In this document: positions 1-12,559 of the stretch, piece by piece
Layout of the letters: every line of letters starts with the position of its first letter
How positions within the stretch are numbered: position 1 is the first letter of the stretch
From: Owenia fusiformis
Lineage: Eukaryota > Annelida > Polychaeta > Sabellida > Oweniidae
Reading direction: 5' to 3'
Length of the DNA: 64,000 nucleotides
NCBI GenBank assembly: GCA_903813345.2
Contig: CAIIXF020000003.1
Location: 13,900,931-13,964,930 of the forward strand
The notes under the pieces: model-generated
What the model was told of the DNA's origin: nothing
Databases searched by the model: none
The model's input: the letters and a program-made list of their open reading frames with translations, nothing else
Translations under genes and position numbers: made by a program

Positions 1-3000
1 AGATCAAATCCAACTTCATGTAAATGAATTTCTTGGAAGAAAGAGGTAGAAGCACAAAGAGAAACACTAAATTTGAAGATCAACTTAACCCTATAAACAA
101 TATGAATTGCAAATGAAAAGAAATAACAGAGCTATCGGTAAATCTGTTACAGTTTAGTTGCTTTCGGAGCATTAATTAATGATACGGACAGTTGTTTATA
201 AGCATATGTGACGTCGTGCTTGCATTCTTGTCACACTTAGCTAATGCCTATTGACGTACTTTAAACACAACATTGTGTGTGTTCTTTTTATTTTCTTAGT
301 TAAAAGTCATTTGTTCTTCTCAAACCCGCATTTCAAGCATACATATTCTGAATATAAAAACTGACTGTTTTATGTTTATAATAACATGATAAACTGTAGA
401 TTGAAATCAGCATTTCAAATATGATTTAAATTGGTGCGTTTTAAAAGATATATTCAATAGTGTGTCTTAAAAAATCATTTCAGCGAAATTTATGACACGA
501 ATTAAAGAAATGTCAGCCAGATATTAAAGATGGTTATCATCGATTGGTAGACTGAAATACTTTAATCAATGTACCATATAATTAAAAATGAAATATATTA
601 GTATTTGAAAAAAGTGTGCAAATATGTTGAAAATAAATTGGCAGCCTACTGAAAGCTTAGTCGATTCAAAGAATAATGGTTATTATGTAAATTGTATGAT
701 TACAATATCGACTTAAGAATATACAACCATTCTTCATAGAGAGACTAATTATATGTTGAAGTTAATTTATTTAATATAAAGAATGATCAAGGGATTGCTC
801 ATTTCAAGGATACAATGGCTAGATTGTCTGAATTATGACGCGATTTTTAAACGGATAATTATGGTGACAGCAGACCGCCCCCTTCGCTAATGTTTTATTT
901 GAAGATGTGCAGTGCTATCCACCTGAATATACAAGTAAATATGTTTTATGATCGCACAGACAATTCGAAGAATGTAAAAATCGAATAGGTTAAACAATCG
1001 AACAAATAAACGTGAACATATCAAACTTCTAACAAGCACATCGCAAACACATCGTATTATTCAGGATACGTGGCTTGTACGTTGTATTTGGTTGTTCTGT
1101 TGTGATTCTCAACCTTGGCATCGCAATTGTACACATCGTCTTATTACTATTATACCCATCAACTATTATCATATTGTTAACTTTTACTTTCTCTACCTCC
1201 CATTCATAAACCATGAGTTGGCAAGCATTTTACCAAAGGATGCAACTGTCGTTTCTTGATGGTAAATGAACACATTACCATGGCATCGAAATCAGCATTA
1301 GAAATTTTTTTTGTGCATTTTTAGATCATTGATTTGGAAATGGGAGTTTGATTCTGATGACTTGTTTCGCCTTCGATGATTTTCCCTTGCTGTATTTTGT
1401 AATATTTCTAAGGTTAGCTCTTTCTTGACACACCGAAACGCTGGATTTCCCCCACTTCTCTCTCCGACACAATTAGCAAGTATATGTAAGAACATATATA
1501 GTAAATGGATGAGGGTGCTTTGTAGAATTGATGAAATCTGAAATATCAAAGATACAGCTGGACATGAAAACAAAAACGACATTTTCACTTATTGTTGACA
1601 TTTGATATAAAGCTTTCAGAAAGGACGGCACATCGTATGATGTGAAATACCAATTTTTGACTATACAACAGGAAAAATTGATTTTGAGCCAGACTGGCTG
1701 TTTACCATGCATTTTATAGCGAGATAACATCTGAAGGATGTCAGTTTATATATGGCGAGTGAGAAATAATTATAGTAATGGACTTTAGCTTTCAAAGGAA
1801 ACGTTGTCTTTTCGCGTTCACACCATTTTATATTGTTCTAGATGCACGGAGATACGATTCAAATGAGTGAATCAATCCGTGAACAACTACATAAACATAA
1901 CTTTAGGTGACAGTAAATTTTAGTTTTTTAAGGTAAAGATTGCTTAAATATAGCGTGTTGAAAGGTTAAGCTACAGTCGCTACGACAAAGTGTCTCTAAT
2001 CGTGTCAGAATTTACGACAACGAATAAATTTCCTTAACGTTACGATCTTATCAAGCTCAAAAATACCATTTCTTATAAGCACACCTTTATAGGTTTGAAA
2101 ACATGAAAAGAGAAGTATGAGACTTGTTTCGAGATATACCAGGAGATTATTCCTGTAGATATAAAGATTAGGTTGCGATAGGGTGTGTGAAACATACACC
2201 CTATACCCTAGATGCTAGCCCGGGTAATATTACAATCATTCAATGTCTAATTACTTTGTTGCCGTAGTTTGAAAAGCTTGCAATGATGCATGCAATAATT
2301 AGATATATCTTTTTATGACGAACAACTTGTCTGTTTATGATTAATATCACATACAAAAGGAAGATTACATATGTTGCATGCTTAAATTACTTAATCGTAA
2401 TAAATATTATAGTGACATAAGTTAAGCCATAAATCAGATGGTCGCTTAAATATAAATATACAGTGGCATATTGCCATTTAAATTAGTATAATTATAATTT
2501 TGGAAAAACCGATATATTTTCTTTAAATACTTCTTTCATTCGTATAGCTACGAAGGAAATGAAATCGACAGTGCCAAAGCAGCAGTTTAGAGGAAAATCT
2601 GAAAGAAAAATGCCAAAACTTTTAGCAAGTCCTACAGATAGACAGATGTCAGCCACTTGACCCAACTATTTAAACCAAGACATCTAAAATCTTGTCGAAT
2701 TAAAAATAATGATTTATACGTCTTATATTGCATGTGTCCGTGTTAAATACTCATATAAGCATTGTTATCGATAATCCTATGTAAAGCTTACGTGTGTTGA
2801 GAGCTTACCCTCCCCGACTTATAATCCCAACCAATAAAATGATCACGGTAGCAGAATTATTCATGTTATTGACTTGGATCAGGCTTTTGATTCAATTGGC
2901 ATTATTGAATAATGAGGAGCAAGCTTAATACTCGTTGGATGTTGACACTTAAACGAGCGCCACTGTTTGTCACTAGTCAGCAAATCACTTGCTCATTACG

Positions 3001-6000
3001 AACGCTCAATACCCGGATTAGGCTCAACCGTCATGCGATATTGGATGGAAACAGTTGTTAATTTAAACCAAATTGTTAGAATAAGTGCGCCTCAATATAA
3101 AGCTCGGAAAATGTGCTGTTATGCAACCAATTACAATTATAATATCAATGAATTTTGTATTTTCATAACATTTTAATGATAATTTCTATAAATACGATTC
3201 TCATTAGATGATATATTCAATTACAAAATATACATATTTGAGTATAAATCTCAGGTTTTGGTTTGAAAGTAATTAATAACCGTTCAGACGACGCTGTGTG
3301 GTAGTTGGCGTCTGCGTTGTGACAGGGTATTGTAACAACTTGATAAAAACATTGTTTTTGCCACGTAAACCCGCTCTCGAGCATGTAGACGGGGGTCAGA
3401 TAAAATCTAATCCCCACAAATCAACTCTGAAGGCTGTGATGGATCTACCTTGTATTAAGGTGTATTTCGGGGTACAAAGTACTAGCAATACCCAAAAGGA
3501 TTGGAACCTTTATAGCAGGTGGCACAGAGACACTATATGTTTCAAATGAAAAATTATCCTGTTGTTCCTTCCGAATTAAAACAAAGCTGTTTGTTTAGTT
3601 AATCATGCGATATCGCAAATTCCATTGTTGTTTTTGCTTTCATTTTGCTGATTAAACTCCCGTGAACAGACCGTAATTTGTCATTTTAAATATGCCATAC
3701 AAAAATTGAGATGTCCCCGTTGTGGAACTCATAGATTATCTCCGTCATTTAATCTCCCTTTAAATATCCAGTTATGTTAATCAAAATAATTATATCATCA
3801 ACGAAAAATGATTATGTTTTATGGACTTATATTTTTAAATATTTTATACACTGTTTTCTGGAGTGATGATAGTAATACCAGAGGCATGTCAACATTGAAT
3901 TAAACACCTTTGGAATACAACTAGTCAATTAAAGTCGATGATGATTTAAAAGTAATCTGAGAGAAAGTTTGACACAGGTTTCATTAAGTCAGCGAAATAC
4001 AATGTAAACTATATCACTATCGACAGCTAACAGATAGAATGACAAACAAATGTTTGGTCGCCGACCCTAAACAAAGGTCGTATACAGAAAGTCTGTGAGA
4101 GAAAGAACACGGGGCCCACCCAAAGGCATGGCTGGTCCATGTTACGCAAACTTGGGTCCATTAACACTATATAGATTCCTACTCGCACCTTAACAAGGGT
4201 ACCCCAGCATCCATCATGTCAGTACTAATAAGGTAAAGAGCATCGAAATAGAAAACAGCAAACGCCAATGGCATCATTATCTTTTCTTCTGCAGTAATTC
4301 ACCATGTCCAAAGCTCGAGATGAGGACTTTGATATGTGAAACATAAACCAGGCAACTTATGAACTCGTGTTATGACGTAAGACAATGGGTTTAGTTTTCA
4401 GATTCATTAAATCACCAAAAAGGCAAGCTTTACGAGGCTTTTATTATAAATGCTAATCATTCCACACTTGTGTTATTAAACGTTAAAATTACCTCTTTGG
4501 GGTGTAATTAAATTCAATGATAATTATATGTTACGATGATATATTGTTTATTTATGAAATACGCAAGATATTTTTTGTAAAAATATAACGTATACAATAA
4601 AGGTGATAACAATATAATTTTTATAATTTACTATAGAACATTTTTGGTGAATAGGAAAACTGCATTTAGTAAAATAATGACCTGTCAAACTTTAGGATTC
4701 TTGGTGCCCAAAGACATTAGATTCAACTTTGGAATTATATTTTTGGTATCATATTACATACGCGAAATATCCGATATGATCATATCAATACAAAATAGAA
4801 TAACTTCAATATGTTTGTATATACTGATCAAAATAAAAAGAAGAGATAGACTCAAGTAGAGGCCATAAATAATGTGTGCCCCATAAATCTGACTGGTTGC
4901 TAAATAAACAAAGATTTGTTCAAGTGCTTAACCATAGAGTAAGGAATAGCTCTTCATTGTGTTTCATTTAGTGTTTTTGATATTTAGTCGAATATATTTC
5001 AAATTAATGATTGTAATTCGAATAACAAGATTTCATCACATGTGTCACCAAATGCCGCTACATAATTAAATTGTTACTAGGATGTTTTTTCAAAGGTTTA
5101 AATCGGAGAAAAGTATCCTAATTTTTCAGAATGCATTTGCCTATTCAAGATCAGTACATAAAAGCATATTCCCAAAGATTCAAAATTCACGTCTAGCCTT
5201 GAATATTATAGAGTGGAATACTCTATATTTGTTTATTCCTTTCGGCATTTGGTTATTTATCGTATATTATTACATACTATAACTTTATAAATCATACATA
5301 TATATTATGAAGTGCACATTGATAACAAATTGTAATCCTGCAATGACCATCCCTCTATGATAACGTTACACATCTAAAACATCATACCGCGAAACTCTAA
5401 AGTCAGGTACGTCATCTCTACAAACAAAATTTAACTTCAATCTTAATAAGATAAAACATATATTAAACAATATTACCGACACGAACCAACGTTGGAGACG
5501 TTGTTATATAATTTGAAATTAGCCCAGGGGTCTGTTATAATTCCATAGTCACAAGAAGGTCAACAAGTGCTGTATTCACGCCACCATAGCGCAAAAAAAG
5601 ATTATTCATTTCGTTGACATTTTTTATCATTTTTCAATCCCATAAATTTTATTTAAATGTTGATGGAGTTGAAGAAGATGTTATCTGCCCCCTGCTATAT
5701 TCAGTTACTTTGAGCAGACTATGGTCGAGCAGTACAATACCATATTCAAGAAATAAATGACTGACTCTCACATTTCTTCAAATATGAATTCAGTACATTT
5801 TAGCAACTGTACCCCAAATAGCAACGGCACAATGTAAAACGATTTCTTGGATATTTCCTTTTGTTTTTCATGGATTAATCCGCGGAAATTATGATTTTTG
5901 CACTTCACTAGGCTCATCGACTACAATGTTTTAGCTAGGCTATCATTAACAAATTAGACAAAACTTTCTCCTATTCTAGCAAAACTTCATAATTGTAAAC

Positions 6001-7451
6001 ATAAATAAAGTCTATTAAACAACGTACAATTACGAACGCCAGCGTTTGGTGAAATATATTCCATAACGAAAACATCCCATCGTGTAACAAATTGAAACAC
6101 GGAGATAGCAGAAAACTAGGTGTCCTGACTAATGTGAACTGTCTTATAGAAAGTTCATCAAATCACAGGGCCTACATCAGAAAGATCTTGAGCCTGATAT
6201 GGTCAGACATTTAAGACTTATAGCCATGAGTCTAAGCGCTATGAATTGAAGAAGGTTCATACGATAAGGCAAGGTGTAATAATTTTGGGTGGAACCCATT
6301 TGATTCATCAGATAACTATAGCCATTTGTTCAGACCTGCAATACGTTATAATTTTTCACAGTTTCAATTTCTTAAAGTCCCATTTGGGTAGTATTTTATG
6401 GATATCATCATGTGCTAGCCTGTCCTTTATCTATCTCCATACCGATTTGGAGAAAGGGTTGCATCTTCTACTAGGTATTAACTTACGGGGGTCACTAGAT
6501 TTGGCTTAAGACTATACTTGGCAGATATAGAACTTTCCTATACTTAGAATTTTCACTATTCTCTTTCGCTTAGTGATTTGCTTCACGGTATCTTATCGAA
6601 TAGATTCATTCCCATTCATCACAATTGGTAGTGTACTTAGAATAGTAAGATAAGTCAAGGAAAAGTTGCAGACTTTAGGTAAGATTCTCCGATAAAACCG
6701 AGCACATATAATAAATAACAATCAACATATCCGCCAGAGACAAATAGTACAACAACAGATAACTTCTGACACTTCAACTGGAAATGATACCATGATAAGG
6801 CTCCCCACGCTTGGGATGTCACCCTCACATCGACTCCACTCCTCTCTCTTTCCAACATGTAAATTAGCTACCTGGTTTTCTGCCTGGCTTCTGGCAGGTC
6901 TCTTCAGTCTGGCCTGTCGATTTAATGTATGTTTGTCTTATGACTAACTTAGTTCCTCTCGTTGTACGTTCATTCTAACATATAAAATTCATGGGATGTT
7001 CGATAGTATATTAGGCATGTAACCACTTATAGAATATTTAACTTGGGTTAAGACTATAATGCATACCACGCATGGTTGATGCTTGTGAGATCCAGCAAGG
7101 TTCCATGCCTTTAAAATAAGTAGACATATAAAATGACCTTGTAGTGTTAAAACTTAGTAAGTCTACTTATTATAGTGTGTATGTTTTTAATGTATTTTAA
7201 TCAAATGCCCAGGTTTGCAGTCTTGGTAAACGAATTACAGTTCACAGTTGACTATTTTATTGAATACTTTGTTTTCTTTTGGTCAAACTCCGTAAAGATT
7301 GTATGCAAAACGAATGTTTAACAAGTCGATAATTTGCTATGATGGTCCGAGTAGTCCAACATTATGTCGTTGACTTATCAGTTTTAGGTTTTGGTGAAAT
7401 GTGCATTCAATCACAGATATTTCTAAAACGCTCTGTATATTCTGATTTCAG
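1..7451. other. Gene-free stretch upstream of the first visible Tbx20 exon
   Basis: No exon could be supported on either strand. I looked for the exon that should precede position 7452, encoding the start of the T-box (family pattern LWxxFHELGTEMIITKSGR), and did not find it. The stretch is AT-rich, non-repetitive by eye and has no tRNA-like or rRNA-like sequence. It is most simply the 3' part of a long intron of the Tbx20 gene, or its upstream region if the missing exons lie elsewhere. Cis-regulatory elements may be present but cannot be named from sequence. Confidence 0.5.
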
Positions 7452-10400
7452 GAGGATGTTCCCGACAGTGAGAGTGTCCTTCAGTGGCTTGGACCCTGAT
7501 ATCAGATATGCTGTTCTGATGGACATTGTGCCAGTTGATAACAAACGTTACAGATACGCGTACCACCGCTCCTCGTGGTTGGTCGCAGGAAAAGCGGATC
7601 CTCCTCTCCCTACACGTTTGTACATGCATCCAGATTCTCCATTTACCGGTGAACAACTACACAAACAGACTGTGTCATTTGAAAAAGTGAAACTCACGAA
7701 TAACATGTTGGACAAAAATGGACATGTAAGTGTAAGTCTTAATATTAAAATCACGATATTACCATATTCACAATTTTATCACAATCAAAAAAACATTACA
7801 TTCACAAATCATCTCACGTTTGCAAACTTGTAACTACAGTCAAAAACGATTGGCGAAATCGCAAAGGAATTAGCGTCGACCAAAGTCAACCAGACAAATA
7901 TATTGAACTGTGTTTGTGTAATAATATAACATTTCCTCGAGTAGGGTAGACTTTCGTCGTCACACCCATCTTTAATTATGGACCTGACATATATTTTGTG
8001 GTAAATTGAATAAGACACAAAGTTGTTTTGGCCACCCTATGTGAGTAGTTAGACTATGATGGATATTGTTTGTGTTTCTATGGAGACTTACGAATGAATA
8101 CATCAGCAAGACCGTTTTAACGTTGAGGAAAAATCAGCTGCCTCTTTTTGCCAACATGTGTCTCATAACTGCCTCGTTGCAAGACGCTGGCACGTTTGTA
8201 GACTAGAACCCCAGCAGACAGCCTATCATAAATTAAGTACCAATTAGGAACTCTCGTTCTTGCCACCCGAAACGTTTTTTTCTATGTTTCTAAATATTTT
8301 ATATAAGTTTACACGTTTACATGTTTTTAATTCGACTGGCAGTCTGTCTTCACTTCAGCGAAAATAGCAATTAAAATGTAAGTTTATATTATTTGTTTTT
8401 ATAGATTATTCTGAACAGTATGCACAAGTACCAGCCAAGGATACACATAGTGAAGAAAAAAGATAACAGCTCTGGTCAGCAGTCAATACAAAACCTTGAT
8501 GCTGAGGAATTCAGGACTTTTGTATTCCCGGAGTGTGTGTTCATTGCAGTAACCGCCTATCAAAACCAACTTGTAAGTTAACATATGTCAAAATAGCATG
8601 AATTTTTATTGTTCACTTACACATTACATAACCGTATTTTGCATGAAAGCTGTATTGCTTAATTATCATAAACACTTACCAGTAAGCTTATGTCAATTAT
8701 TTTAATTACCATGGTCACATAAAATGCCAATGGTATCGATTTTAAAAGGCATATTTTAAATAGTTGAATAGATATATATCGAGACATGGGTTTTGTAACC
8801 GTTAACTCATATATCGGCTGAAGTTAACCAGAAATTCAGAGCTATTTTAAAAGGAAGCTTATCGCACCCAGAGGAGTCTATGTTCTGCCCGGTGTTAAGG
8901 ATGTATCTTTTTGCCAAAATATTTACAATTATGTTTTTGTTTTATATTGCAGATCACGAAGTTAAAGATTGACAGTAATCCATTCGCTAAGGGATTTAGA
9001 GATTCATCAAGATTAACAGAATTAGAGAGGTTAGTATTAATTGTATATAATGGGTTAAACACAATAGACGGGACACTATCTTAACATGCAACATGATGCC
9101 ATTGTTGAGGTAATCCGAGATGTCACGTACGTGTAAACTGTACCAGGGAGAACATAACTAACAACGATATCGTACATGCATCAGCAATAGAAAAAACAAA
9201 CACGTTTTATTCAACTGAGCAAGCCACGTTGTTCAAGTAAAATATTGGTACATATTGGTCAGAACACTTGCTCATAGAGTGGTATGATTGATGACTCTTT
9301 ATGACGAAAACCAGTTGTAATAATACATAACATAATCCATTGAAATTTGATATCAGTTTTATATGATGGCATTAAGTGGTGAAGTGTGATAAAGCCAGTG
9401 TTTTGTAGCCTACTATAATCTTACAATCTCACCAGTCTCCCACAATTACTCTTTCTGCTGACAGTATCATTCCATGGCACTTAACTGGCGGCGCTACAAC
9501 CCGAACTTTAACTACTTAAGATTTAGCCAAAATCTAGACTCCTTTCGTCTGTATGCCATGCCATGCCACCGTGGTGGCTCTCAAAAATAGCAAAAATATC
9601 GTTACTCATCGAGACGCGACGAAGAGGAAAAGTTAAAGTGGTGCCTGAAGATTGTTTATTGGTAGCGGCAAGTGCTCATTTGTGTGTATATGTGTTAACA
9701 GAGGAAGTAATGGAAATGTGGGGTAGTATCTTACAACTGAAGAAGTTTACGGTATCAGTTTATTCAACACGTTTCCCAGGCCCATCGTGACATCACTCAT
9801 CATATAGAAGAGAGTATCTACGATGAAACAGATCATTTTAAATTTTTATCTAAGATGTATATGATGTCATCGATGAGACTTGTACCTGGGCAATGCTGTT
9901 GTTTGTAAGGCAGCCCATGGCTGAAATGGGCAGCTGCCAAATTCAGTCCAATTCCACTTGAATCATATTCAAAATTACAAAAAAAAAATTTTAGCCGCGT
10001 TTCTTCATAGAGCCTCCATTTCAAATGTCATTGTCGTCTAATTTTTGAAAATTAATTAATTGAAATGTGAACTTTTTCTACGGGAAGACTGGGGGAATGT
10101 CTGCCTGTCAACAATAGTACAGACCAGCAGGAAGGAAACACTTGTGCACTACATTCAACAAACATGTTATTTTGCCATAAACATTAATAATATGCTTAAG
10201 CAGATACAATTGTTCTCTGTAGCTTTTAAGAAGCTTGCTAACTGACGAGTTTATCACTCTTCGGTCGCCTTTACCGCCAACAAAGCCTTTGAACAGATGC
10301 GTGTGTATATGGAAACATATACAGAACATATTTTAACCCCTGTTTGAAGTATTGTCCATCATGCAATCTATATTTTAGTCTTGCGTCTTTGTCGCTTTTG

Positions 10401-11813
10401 TAAGACATATTACACAAAAAATATATAGACTATACTTACTTTGATGCTTGTGATTATTTGGTTTGTCCATATAGCCATTTAAAAAAATTGTAATGTGCAT
10501 TTTGCTGTCAAACTAGAAGGCTTTAACATCCGCACATGGCATTTTTTATTGACGTAATACTACACTTATCCCGTCCCACCAGCGATACACAAGGGGAATT
10601 TTTAAACGTTTTTCAAAGTTTGGCATTTTTTGAATAATACATCAAGTCATACATATTATACGTTAAAGATTATGCAAAATTATTACATTTACACTAACAC
10701 ATAACGTATTTTGGTACTTTTGAAATATCGCTCTTGCTACACAGGTGTCAGAATATTACACTTCCCATTTTTTCTTGATGAACATTTGCTCAACTGATTT
10801 CCAATTTTGAAATTGACGCAGTTTGTAAAATTTTGTTTTCAGCAGGGAGAGCATGGAGTCATTGATCCAACAGCATACTTACGCCAGATCACCTCTAAGA
10901 TCTTACACCGATACTGAATTTGAAGATTCCGTAAAGGCACACTTTTTAGAAAGTGCTAAAGGTATGTTTAAAACATAATTATCAATTGACCCCTAGCAAC
11001 ATTACATTAAATATTTTCTTATTACATAAATGTGGGAATTATACATCTAGTATAGGTACTTAATGTACACTGTAAAATATCATATTTTTGTTCAGTAAAT
11101 ATTAGGTAAATTAAAAATATGAACAAATATGCAAAGTCATGATAGGTTCGACAGTTTAGAGGAAGGTACCAAGAACATATATATTCAGTCGGTGAATATC
11201 GAGGTCATTTCCTGATCATTTTGCCATTCCTGAATTATTATTTGGCAGATTATTACTTTTCCAATTACTTGTCTTAGTATTATGTTTTTATCTAATGTTT
11301 TGGTTTTGGAAAGTGGCGATAATTTTCAATCGAAAATATCAATTTTTTGATCGTCTAATTTTAGAAATCTTAGCTACGCCCCTGTTAACATGGTCAAAAA
11401 CATCCACTAATAGTGTCATTGTTTTTGTTTCAGATGGATCACAAGATTCTAGCCAATCACCGACGTCTAATCCAATGTCACTGTGGCGACCAATGACGTC
11501 ACGGTTAATGCACTTACCATATGAACGTTCGCTTTATTCAATGTATGGCAATTTACTCGGACTTTCCTCAAGTAGTACAAGTTTGCAAACTCTAGGACTT
11601 CATCATTTGACGTCTCCTACCGGTTTAGGGATCGGTAATATAGGTGGCGCTAACCCTATGTTGTACACATCTAGTGCAACTCAAGACGCCGTGAACAGTG
11701 TGTATCAATCTGCGGGTCTATATAACCATAGATACCATCCTTACCTTTCAAATATTACGTCAACAAGCGCTGCAGGCCAGCTAAAGCGAATTGATTCACC
11801 GGTACTACATTGA
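7452..11813 (+). CDS. tbx20: Tbx20 (midline/H15-class) T-box transcription factor, 3' five exons
   Basis: Nuclear DNA-binding transcription factor of the Tbx1 subfamily; family members act in heart, neural and dorsoventral patterning. Exons: 7452-7725, 8405-8572, 8953-9029, 10846-10961, 11434-11813, all with GT/AG introns and matching phases, giving 337 visible residues before TGA. Exon 1 opens mid-domain ([13 protein letters not shown]) and continues through [20 protein letters not shown] and [11 protein letters not shown]. Exon 2 has [17 protein letters not shown] and VTAYQNQL; exon 3 has [20 protein letters not shown]. Together these are diagnostic of Tbx20 rather than Tbx1/10, 2/3 or 4/5. 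Exon 4 retains the post-T-box [20 protein letters not shown], also Tbx20-like. The last exon is a Ser/Thr/Leu-rich tail ending in SPVLH, with a YNHRYHPYL patch. The 5' part, including the T-box start, is missing. Intron 4 ends in a CAGCAG acceptor. Orthology is very secure; the tail is less conserved. Confidence 0.95.
9030..10845 (+). other. Tbx20 intron (third visible)
   Basis: An intron of about 1.8 kb, the longest of the visible Tbx20 introns (the others are 679, 380 and 472 bp). No second gene, repeat with clear ends or RNA gene was recognised in it. Short open frames inside it lack any family similarity. Confidence 0.6.
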
Positions 11814-12553
11814 TAACATCGACAGTTTAATTGTTCATATAAAACAGTATTTTATCGAATGTACAGTATGGCCGCCAAACGTAAAGTTAGAGATTTCATC
11901 GCAGTAAATCAACAAACATTGAAATAGTGTATTGACAATACAGATCATGGTCTTATAGATGGAAAATTTGTATCACGTTTCCAAATTTTTAATCCATCTT
12001 TAAGACCATTATTACGCCTAATTTGTAATTTCTCTTTTACGAGGATGTAAACCACTTATAGGTTATTCCAACAATCAAATGGTCGGGTGGCCTTATATGT
12101 AACATTTACGCTAATGTGTTTAGTGTGGCCCACTGGGGCATAGTATAGAAAGCGTGAATCGCAGTCAATAGAAGTTTGCCAATATGGCAACAATTGTTAC
12201 ATCCATAATTTGAAAATATTTAAGGTAATTTATTATATTCCATGAATGTAAAATGTTAAAGATATTTGCGAGGAAATATTGTAATTTTAAGGGATTCGTA
12301 TTATTTATTTTCATATTGAGATATTTCTTAGATGTAAAACTATATAAAGGATGACATCATGTTCTTATTTGTGATACTTGATACGTTCAAATGCGCATGT
12401 TTTTAATAGACACTGTTATTTCTCTTAAAATATGATGGGATAATCTATCCAAAAGGAGGGGTGGATTTCAGGTTGAGGATTCTGCTTTGCATTTTTCTAA
12501 TGCACCATATATTCCATGTGAAGATCCTATACACTGTGTGATATATTAGATCA

Positions 12554-12559
12554 AATAAA
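12554..12559 (+). terminator. Candidate poly(A) signal of Tbx20
   Basis: AATAAA about 740 bp after the Tbx20 stop codon, in an AT-rich stretch. No earlier AATAAA was noticed between 11814 and this point, so a 3'UTR of about 0.75 kb is possible. Position-based inference only. Confidence 0.35.

Noticed and set aside
11295-11433. Upstream in-frame ATG extending the last Tbx20 exon
   Set aside because: A strong acceptor (GTTTTTGTTTCAG) at 11433 joins in phase to the previous exon; the open frame upstream is intron read-through.
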